A DNA stretch of 64,000 nucleotides from NCBI RefSeq assembly GCF_047246645.1, contig NZ_JBFOKR010000022.1, positions 10,248-74,247 of the forward strand, read 5' to 3'. A model generated the notes under the pieces. That model did no database searches. It saw only the letters and a list, made by a program, of their open reading frames with translations, and was not told the origin of the DNA. Source of the stretch: Ferdinandcohnia sp047246645 (GTDB lineage: Bacteria > Bacillota > Bacilli > Bacillales > Bacillaceae_L). Of the stretch, positions 58,581-64,000 are shown piece by piece. Position 1 is the first letter of the stretch, and each line of letters begins with the position of its first letter. The translations under genes were made by a program, and so were the position numbers.

Positions 58581-58997
58581 ATGAATCAAAAGCTTTGTAG
58601 AGTTGGTACGACATATCTTCCAGTTATTGATGTAGAGAGTTCAACAGATTGGTACGTGACTAATTTAGGTGCAACACTTTCCTATATGGATTCAGACAAA
58701 TCGATTATCAATCTAGCAGACCAAAGCTTTTTCTTAGTAAAAGCAAAGGAATACGAAACAGCTAACTTCATGGATGCAAAAATGGCTGTACGCTTCTCAT
58801 TAACCTTTGAGGTGGATGGATTGTCGGCGTTAGAAGAACTCCATAACGAATTAAAAGGAAAGGGAGTCGAAGTAGGCGAGATAGAGGACCGTGGCCATGC
58901 TGGCAGAAACTTTGTATTCAAAGATCCAAATGGAAACATGTTTGATGTCTGGAGCGAACTAAGCTCTCTCTACAAACTAAGAGCAGGGCTGGAATAA
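58581..58997 (+). CDS. VOC-family (glyoxalase/bleomycin-resistance) protein
   Basis: 138 residues. ATG 58581 follows AAAGGTGG; the in-frame TTG at 58563 lies ahead of it. Pattern of one VOC module pair: TYLPVIDVESSTDWYVTNLGATLSYMD, FSLTFEVDGLSALEELHNEL and the ending GRNFVFKDPNGNMFDVWSE. Metal ligands may be Glu and Asp/His; substrate unknown. It is followed 21 nt later by the isochorismatase-like gene. Confidence 0.85.
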   Translation: MNQKLCRVGTTYLPVIDVESSTDWYVTNLGATLSYMDSDKSIINLADQSFFLVKAKEYETANFMDAKMAVRFSLTFEVDGLSALEELHNELKGKGVEVGEIEDRGHAGRNFVFKDPNGNMFDVWSELSSLYKLRAGLE

Positions 58998-59018
58998 TTA
59001 TTATAAGGGGGTAATTCT

Positions 59019-59561
59019 ATGGAGGAAGCCTTATTAGTAATTGATGTGCAAAACGGTATTGTTAATCGAAAGGATTTCAAAAAGGAACTGGAAACAATAG
59101 AAAAGGTAATAAAGGATTTTAAAGAAAAAGGGAAGCCGGTTATTTTTGTCCGGCATTTAGATGAGATCGAAGAAAGTCCGCTTTATAAATATTCGACTGG
59201 ATCTGAAATTCACTCATCCTTACGGGAGTATGCCGAGCATATTATCGAGAAGCAAACACCAAGCGCATTTTTTAAAACAAAATTGGCCACTTTATTAGAC
59301 GCACTCGGTATTGAACATGTATTTATAACAGGATTCAACACAGAATATTGTTGTATGTTCACAGCGATTGCTGCTTATGATAGAGGCTATAAGGTTACAT
59401 TTATTGAGGATGCAACAGGTACAGAGAGTGATGCGGAGTCCTATGAAATGGATGGTCTTGATATTAATGACTTTGTCGGTACCGTTCTTCACTGGTCCGA
59501 TGCCATTGAAGTTCTCTATTATAAAGAGTTTAAGGAAACCTACACGAGAAAGGTTAATTAG
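59019..59561 (+). CDS. Cysteine hydrolase, isochorismatase family
   Basis: 180 residues. Catalytic triad: Asp9 (LLVIDVQNGIV), Lys in the FFKTKLATLLDALG region, and the nucleophile Cys in GFNTEYCCMFTAIAAYDRGY. Hydrolases of this family cleave amides such as nicotinamide or N-carbamoyl compounds. Substrate unknown. AAGGGGG site before the ATG. A small membrane-protein gene begins directly after the stop. Confidence 0.87.
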   Translation: MEEALLVIDVQNGIVNRKDFKKELETIEKVIKDFKEKGKPVIFVRHLDEIEESPLYKYSTGSEIHSSLREYAEHIIEKQTPSAFFKTKLATLLDALGIEHVFITGFNTEYCCMFTAIAAYDRGYKVTFIEDATGTESDAESYEMDGLDINDFVGTVLHWSDAIEVLYYKEFKETYTRKVN

Positions 59562-59735
59562 ATGGATAAAAGAAAATATTTTATTTTACTTATACCTACA
59601 CTCCTTATTGGAGTGCTTTTAATTTACACACTACCATCAGACAAAAGGCAGTATGTATTGCTTTTACCAATCGTCTTTTGGATTGTTTATTATGCATGGA
59701 AATACTTTGATGAAAAAAAGAGGGAAATACAGTGA
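59562..59735 (+). CDS. Small two-helix membrane protein
   Basis: A 57-residue ORF beginning at the base after the preceding stop, with GAGAAAGGTT as its site. Two helices (YFILLIPTLLIGVLLIYTL and YVLLLPIVFWIVYYAW) separated by PSDKRQ, with a charged tail. Family not recognised. Close packing with the isochorismatase gene supports real translation. Confidence 0.6.
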   Translation: MDKRKYFILLIPTLLIGVLLIYTLPSDKRQYVLLLPIVFWIVYYAWKYFDEKKREIQ

Positions 59736-59844
59736 TTTGCAATTGTTACGATAGAAGTAAGATATAGATGTTAAAAATATTGTTTAGTAATGTAAAGAAA
59801 TGAGGAAAATAATAGCATGATATCAAAAGTTGGAGGGTTTTCAA

Positions 59845-60135
59845 GTGGGTATTTGCGAGCTATGTGGAAGAAGTGAAGTAGAAACTACGGTTCACCATTT
59901 ACTACCAAAAGAAATGGGAGGAACCTTTGGAGAAACTGCCGACCTCTGTATTCCTTGCCATAAGCAAATACATGCCCTTTATACAAATGAGGAAATTGCT
60001 GCACGGTTAACAACCATAAAAGAATTACGAGAGGATGACCAGCTCGCACGATTTATAAATTGGTTACGTAAACAACCGCCCACAAAAATCATGAAAATCA
60101 GAAAATCGAATGAACGAAAACGAAAAGGGAGATAG
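59845..60135 (+). CDS. Small HNH-type zinc-binding protein
   Basis: 96 residues from GTG 59845 (TTGGAGGG upstream). Cys pairs CELCG and CIPCH with HHLLPKEMGG between them form the beta-beta-alpha metal finger of HNH proteins (His-His...His). A basic C-terminus follows (KIMKIRKSNERKRKGR). It could be a nuclease or a DNA/RNA-binding protein. HNH proteins of this size in Bacillus are common and mostly uncharacterised. Confidence 0.75.
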   Translation: MGICELCGRSEVETTVHHLLPKEMGGTFGETADLCIPCHKQIHALYTNEEIAARLTTIKELREDDQLARFINWLRKQPPTKIMKIRKSNERKRKGR

Positions 60136-60189
60136 AACGAACTTTCACGTCATATTAATTAAATATATTACTAGAATAGGAGAAAATCC

Positions 60190-60690
60190 TTGAGAAAAAT
60201 TACCTTATCTAATGGAGAGTATGTTGAGGTTGAATGCTTGAGTTGTGCCATTACAAGTGGAGAGCTTACGCCTGACGGAGGTACCATTTTGGAAACCCCA
60301 CATTTTCATGCGCATCAAGATGTGGCATACCCGATAAAAGGTCTTGTTATTTTAGCTTCTAAACGTCATGTGAAATCCCTTGATGAGCTTACTGAAGCGG
60401 AGAGAATAGACTATATTACTAATTTAACTAGAATTCGAAGAGCTCAACGGGATATTCTTGGAATTGAGTATGTATATTATTTTTACAATGAAGATACCAC
60501 ACATCATTTTCATACTTGGATGGTCCCTCGCTATGAATGGATGTATCAATTTGGGCGCTCTGTAGAGTCAGTCAGGCCAGTCTTGCTTCATGCGAGGAAG
60601 GAACTGAATACTCCAGAACATATAAGAGAAGTAAGACATGCCATAAAGGAATTGGCAAAGGAATTGCAAGATTTGGAGGGGGAAACATGA
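60190..60690 (+). CDS. HIT-family hydrolase
   Basis: 166 residues. TTG start behind ATAGGAGAAA. A CLSC pair opens the protein, ILASKRHVKSLDELTEAE is the HIT dimer region, and HHFHTWMVPR is the catalytic histidine triad variant. Such enzymes hydrolyse dinucleoside polyphosphates or AMP-linked compounds. Overlaps the next gene by 4 nt (ATGA). Confidence 0.82.
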   Translation: MRKITLSNGEYVEVECLSCAITSGELTPDGGTILETPHFHAHQDVAYPIKGLVILASKRHVKSLDELTEAERIDYITNLTRIRRAQRDILGIEYVYYFYNEDTTHHFHTWMVPRYEWMYQFGRSVESVRPVLLHARKELNTPEHIREVRHAIKELAKELQDLEGET

Positions 60691-60947
60691 CACGAATTGA
60701 TTATTTAAATGCGCTTATAGTTGGTGTTATTTTAACAATCGCTGGATTTCTACTAATATTCTTCAATGTAACCATGGGTGAATCTTTGGCAACTAACTGG
60801 CTTGTTAAGCGGGGAGGGGCGGATACAGCTACCTATAATATTATTCTATCAGGTTATATTAATTCATTCTTAGCAGCAGGGAGTATACTTTTAGCATTTG
60901 GGATAGGGTTCATTGCGTTCACATGGTATAAATTAAAAAGCATCTAA
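60687..60947 (+). CDS. Small two-helix membrane protein coupled to HIT gene
   Basis: 86 residues. ATG 60687 follows GGAGGGGG and overlaps the HIT stop; the longer frame to 60537 lies inside the HIT gene. Two helices (ALIVGVILTIAGFLLIFFNV and INSFLAAGSILLAFGIGFIAF). Function unknown. Confidence 0.7.
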   Translation: MTRIDYLNALIVGVILTIAGFLLIFFNVTMGESLATNWLVKRGGADTATYNIILSGYINSFLAAGSILLAFGIGFIAFTWYKLKSI

Positions 60948-60961
60948 AGTGGAGGTATCAT

Positions 60962-61861
60962 ATGCAAAATTTCAACTCTAAACACTTTACACTACAAGAA
61001 GTGACAGATGGTGTTTTTGCAGCAATTGCCAAAGATGGAGGCGGAGCCGTTGGAAATGCAGGGTTCATTGATTTAGGAGATAAAACCATTGTAATTGACA
61101 CGTTTAATACACCTCAGGCTGCAGAAGAACTTAAAAATATAGCTGAACAACTCACTGGTCGACCTGTTACCTGGGTTGTAAATAGCCATTGGCATGGTGA
61201 CCATATTAGAGGGAATCAAGTATTTGTAAACTCAATGATTCTTGCTAGTCAAACTACCTACCAATTAATGAAAGAAAATCATCCAGCAAGGATTCAAAAG
61301 CAAAAAGAAAGTGTGGCAGACTTAGAGGCGTACATTCACAGTCTGGAAACTCAAGAAGAAAAGGATAAGAAAACAGAAAATCAAATTTCTTTTTTAAATG
61401 AAATTAAATGTTCACTGCCTATTCTCAACTTGAAATTACCACAATACACTTTTAAAAATGAATTCACCATCCATGGATCAAGACGAACTGCAAAAATCCT
61501 CACCTTAGGCGGAGCACACTCACCTTGTGATTCGATCCTTTACATACCAGAAGAAGAGGTTATCTTTACCGGGGACATTTTATTTGTCGATACCCATCCA
61601 ACCTTGCTACCAGAGTCCAACCCGTCAGGATGGCTCGAAATCTTAGGTACCTTAAAAGACATGAAAATCAAACATACCATCCCAGGACATGGACCTGTTG
61701 GAAATATGGAAGACATTGCAAAGCTTGAGGACTATATTCAAATGCTACTAGATAGTAGTGATGATGACATTCCTATAGCTTATTCAGATTGGGCATCACC
61801 AGAAATCTTTTATGAAAATAGAAAGATCATTAAAGAGTTTTGCATAAAAGCATTCATATAA
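60962..61861 (+). CDS. MBL-fold metallo-hydrolase
   Basis: 299 residues. The metal motif NSHWHGDHIRGN supplies His-His-Asp-His ligands. Further ligands are in LGGAHSPCDSILYIPEEEVIFTGD (His, Asp) and IPGHGPVG (His). A charged helical insertion (about 105-140) is unusual and may form a lid. Resembles type-B beta-lactamase-like or alkyl-sulfatase-like hydrolases; no signal peptide, so it is cytosolic. GTGGAGG site 15 nt after the previous gene. Confidence 0.85.
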   Translation: MQNFNSKHFTLQEVTDGVFAAIAKDGGGAVGNAGFIDLGDKTIVIDTFNTPQAAEELKNIAEQLTGRPVTWVVNSHWHGDHIRGNQVFVNSMILASQTTYQLMKENHPARIQKQKESVADLEAYIHSLETQEEKDKKTENQISFLNEIKCSLPILNLKLPQYTFKNEFTIHGSRRTAKILTLGGAHSPCDSILYIPEEEVIFTGDILFVDTHPTLLPESNPSGWLEILGTLKDMKIKHTIPGHGPVGNMEDIAKLEDYIQMLLDSSDDDIPIAYSDWASPEIFYENRKIIKEFCIKAFI

Positions 61862-61874
61862 AAGGGGAGTTCAT

Positions 61875-62012
61875 ATGGGGTGGCTACTACTTGTAATGAT
61901 TGGATATATTCCAATAATTTATCGAATCCATAAGCGATTAGATTTCTTAGAAAAAGAAGTGAAGAGATTGCGTGGTGGAGACAATGTAATCCCGTTGAAC
62001 AGGAAAAGATGA
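61875..62012 (+). CDS. Tiny membrane protein
   Basis: A 45-residue ORF with AAAGGGGAG before the ATG. One N-terminal helix (GWLLLVMIGYIPIIY) and an amphipathic basic tail (HKRLDFLEKEVKRLRGGDN). It lies 13 nt after the MBL gene and before a terminator, so it is likely the last gene of that operon. Confidence 0.6.
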   Translation: MGWLLLVMIGYIPIIYRIHKRLDFLEKEVKRLRGGDNVIPLNRKR

Positions 62013-62048
62013 CGCGGAGATCATCAGTAGACCTCCGCGTTTCATTTT
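62010..62048 (+). terminator. Terminator at the end of the MBL operon
   Basis: ACGCGGAG pairs with CTCCGCGT (13-nt loop) and is followed by TTCATTTTTT. It abuts the converging RNase J gene. Confidence 0.85.
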
Positions 62049-63710
62049 TTAAACTTCAATAATAATCGGAAGAATCATTGGTTTGCGTTTTGTTTGAGCA
62101 AATAAATATTGACCAACCGACTTGCGTATATCTTGTTTCATGGCATTCCATTGGTATCTATTTTCACTCTGTAAATCGAGGATTGATTTTTTAACAAGTC
62201 TGTTTACTTCTCTTAATAAGTCCTCTGAGTCACGGTTAAAGACAAATCCGCGTGTAATTGTGTCTGGTCCAGATATGATTTTTCGATCACGTCTGCTTAA
62301 GGTCACCACAATGACTACCATTCCATCTTCAGATAATTGCTTACGGTCACGTAGGATAATGTCGCCAACATCCCCAACACCAATACCATCTACATAGGTG
62401 TCACCAGCTGTAACTCTACGTGTTTGTCGGGCTTCAGAGGCGTTAATATCGACTACATCTCCATTTTGAATGATAAAAATATTTTCAGGCTCAACTCCAA
62501 CAGATTCTGCCAGTAGCTTGTGTTGGTGAAGCATTCTGTATTCTCCGTGTATCGGAACAAAATACGTTGGTTTCATTAGGGTAAGCATGAGTTTGAGGTC
62601 ATCTTGATAACCATGCCCTGAAACATGCATACCGGTTGAGCTCCCACCATATAATACTCGCGCTCCAAGCTGGAATAAGTTATCGATAATTCGTGAAACA
62701 TTTTTTTCATTACCTGGTATTGGACCAGCAGCTAATATGACGGTGTCTTCTGGAAGTACTTGAACATCGCGGTAACTTGCATTCGATAAACGTGCGAGTG
62801 CAGCCATCGGTTCACCTTGACTTCCCGTGCATAAAATACACACTTTTTCCGGTGCCAAATTGTTTACCTCTTTGGCATCAATCAACATACCATCGGGAAT
62901 ATTGATATAACCCCGTTCAATTGCTACATCTACAACATTAACCATGCTTCTTCCAAGTAACGCGAGTTTTCGATTCGTTTTAATAGAAGCGTCGACTACC
63001 TGCTGCACACGACTAATATTAGATGCAAAGGTTGAAACAAACACCTTTCTGGTTGCCTTCATAAAAGCTTCCTCAATAGAATTGCCAACCTTTAATTCGG
63101 TTGGTGTCGCACCAGGGCGTTCCGCATTCGTACTTTCAGAAAGTAAAAGAAGAACTCCTTCTCTACCGATTTCCGCCATTTTATGTATATCTGAGTGCTG
63201 ATCATTCACTGGTGTTAAATCAAATTTGAAGTCACCGGTATGTACCACATTTCCTTCGGGTGTATGAAAAACAATTCCAAGACAATCTGGAATACTATGA
63301 TTGACCTTGAAAAAGGAAACACTCATTTTACCAAATGTAAGCTTTGAATCTGCATCAATTTGCTTTAGCTCGGTTTCAGCTAAAAGGCGATGTTCTGTTA
63401 ATTTCAATTCAATAAGTCCTAACGTAAATCTTGTAGCATAAATAGGCACATTCAGCTTTTTCAAAAAGTAAGGGATACCACCAATATGATCCTCATGACC
63501 ATGTGTGACAAGCATTCCTCGAATTTTATCCCGATTATCCTCCAGGTACGTGATATCAGGGATAATCAAATCGATACCGAGCAAACTTTCATCTGGAAAC
63601 TTAGAACCGCAGTCAATGATAAGAATATCGTCTTCGTACTGGACAACATACATATTCTTACCAATCTCATTCGTTCCACCAAGCGCAAAGACGGACAAGG
63701 CATCACCCAT
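62049..63710 (-). CDS. rnj: Ribonuclease J
   Basis: 553 residues from ATG 63710, which has AAAAAGGAGTG upstream; the longer frame to 63803 adds a low-complexity stretch with no site. Beta-CASP metallo-beta-lactamase fold: TNEIGKNMYVVQYEDDILIIDCGSKFP, metal motif THGHEDHIGG, HTGDFKFD, then the CASP cap and VPIHGEYRM, with a C-terminal domain. RNase J is a 5'-3' exo- and endoribonuclease for mRNA decay and maturation. Whether it is the RnjA or RnjB type cannot be settled here. Confidence 0.92.
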   Translation of the reverse strand: MGDALSVFALGGTNEIGKNMYVVQYEDDILIIDCGSKFPDESLLGIDLIIPDITYLEDNRDKIRGMLVTHGHEDHIGGIPYFLKKLNVPIYATRFTLGLIELKLTEHRLLAETELKQIDADSKLTFGKMSVSFFKVNHSIPDCLGIVFHTPEGNVVHTGDFKFDLTPVNDQHSDIHKMAEIGREGVLLLLSESTNAERPGATPTELKVGNSIEEAFMKATRKVFVSTFASNISRVQQVVDASIKTNRKLALLGRSMVNVVDVAIERGYINIPDGMLIDAKEVNNLAPEKVCILCTGSQGEPMAALARLSNASYRDVQVLPEDTVILAAGPIPGNEKNVSRIIDNLFQLGARVLYGGSSTGMHVSGHGYQDDLKLMLTLMKPTYFVPIHGEYRMLHQHKLLAESVGVEPENIFIIQNGDVVDINASEARQTRRVTAGDTYVDGIGVGDVGDIILRDRKQLSEDGMVVIVVTLSRRDRKIISGPDTITRGFVFNRDSEDLLREVNRLVKKSILDLQSENRYQWNAMKQDIRKSVGQYLFAQTKRKPMILPIIIEV

Positions 63711-63797
63711 AACTGTACACTCCTTTTTCTTTTTAGTGATAGTATTTCCAGATTTGGTGGAATTATCAAGGGGGTTTGAGGGTGTGGATCTGTTATT

Positions 63798-63846
63798 GGC
63801 CATAAGATAAAAATATTGACCATATAATTTTTTTAATGGCCATAAA
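63798..63846. other. Upstream region of RNase J with repeated TGGCCATAA
   Basis: TGGCCATAA occurs near 63799 and again near 63838 as direct repeats about 39 nt apart, flanking AT-rich DNA. It may be a regulator site for the RNase J promoter (minus strand). No convincing -35/-10 pair was fixed. Confidence 0.35.
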
Positions 63847-63947
63847 TGTTAAATAACTTTTTAGCCCCCTAATTAATTTGGACACGACAGAATATTCGGT
63901 TACACTTTATCCGATGTGTCCATCCTTAATTTAAGGAGGTGTTTTTA

Positions 63948-64000
63948 TTGCCTAAACAAAAAATTAAAGTCATAGAGGAAGTAAAGAAAAAGTATGTGAG
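63948..64000 (+). CDS. Start of a divergent gene cut by the window end, possibly transposase
   Basis: TTG 63948 follows TTTAAGGAGGTG with good spacing. The first 17 codons read PKQKIKVIEEVKKKYV after the start, a basic helix of the type that opens small transposase helix-turn-helix subunits. Upstream, GGACAC and GTGTCC (about 63880 and 63926) form an inverted pair that could be part of an insertion-sequence end. Too little is present to fix the family. Confidence 0.4.
   Translation, partial: MPKQKIKVIEEVKKKYV

Overview
The window looks like the chromosome of a low-GC, spore-forming Firmicute of the Bacillaceae. It is AT-rich, has strong AGGAGG-type ribosome binding sites and frequent TTG/GTG starts, and carries Bacillus core genes in Bacillus-like order: a YitT-family gene, cccB, ftsE, ftsX, ctpB and minJ. 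It also has PerR, TreR/TreP, RNase J and a sporulation-kinase-like histidine kinase. No rRNA, tRNA or CRISPR array was seen.

Region 1 (1-22.2 kb) is a type VII secretion (T7SSb-like) island on the + strand. It holds an FHA-EssC/YukB ATPase, a YukD/EsaB ubiquitin-like protein, two WXG100 proteins and two predicted effector modules. Module one (31-3090) is a coiled-coil small protein, an LXG-like protein ending in a glycine-zipper segment, and two polytopic membrane proteins that could be immunity proteins. Module two (8974-11417) is a lipoprotein, a GHSKGG lipase with a C-terminal helical targeting-like domain and a small partner, resembling the TilA/TslA/TlaA arrangement of Staphylococcus aureus. 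No canonical EssA, EssB or EsaA/YueB is visible. In their place are a DUF6382-like/FHA protein, a PP2C phosphatase, a catalytically intact Ser/Thr kinase built like EssB (cytosolic kinase, one TM, outside TPR), a TM protein with eight T-x-[IL]-[LM] threonine motifs, and a 1627-residue Ig-repeat protein anchored at both ends like EsaA/YueB. My main hypothesis is a phospho-controlled T7SS variant in which kinase, phosphatase and FHA domains gate the machine.

Region 2 (22.6-31.2 kb) has a giant secreted lamin-tail/metallophosphoesterase protein, then yitT-like, cccB, ftsE and ftsX. Region 3 (31.3-36.5 kb) separates ftsX from ctpB, which are neighbours in B. subtilis. It holds perR, the decayed relic of a PerR-type katA still next to a perfect Per box, an intact KatX-like catalase, a nitroreductase and two acetyltransferases. 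Region 4 (37-46.9 kb) holds ctpB, minJ, a PAS histidine kinase, a drug/metabolite exporter, an FMN reductase behind a promoter/operator, and treR/treP without treA between them. Region 5 (47-62 kb) is a run of small housekeeping, detoxification and stress genes (DJ-1, DinB, GNATs, DNA glycosylase, Gpx, MFS, PlsC, K+/H+ antiporter, VOC, isochorismatase, HIT, MBL), several small membrane proteins missed by length cut-offs, and one NTF2-like pseudogene. The window ends with RNase J and the first codons of a divergent, possibly transposase, gene.

Three families of intergenic repeats are present. One pair begins exactly at the stop codon of the upstream gene, one GC-rich element sits inside the T7SS operon just ahead of a ribosome binding site, and a third carries a GGTGCCTGGCACC-type palindrome.
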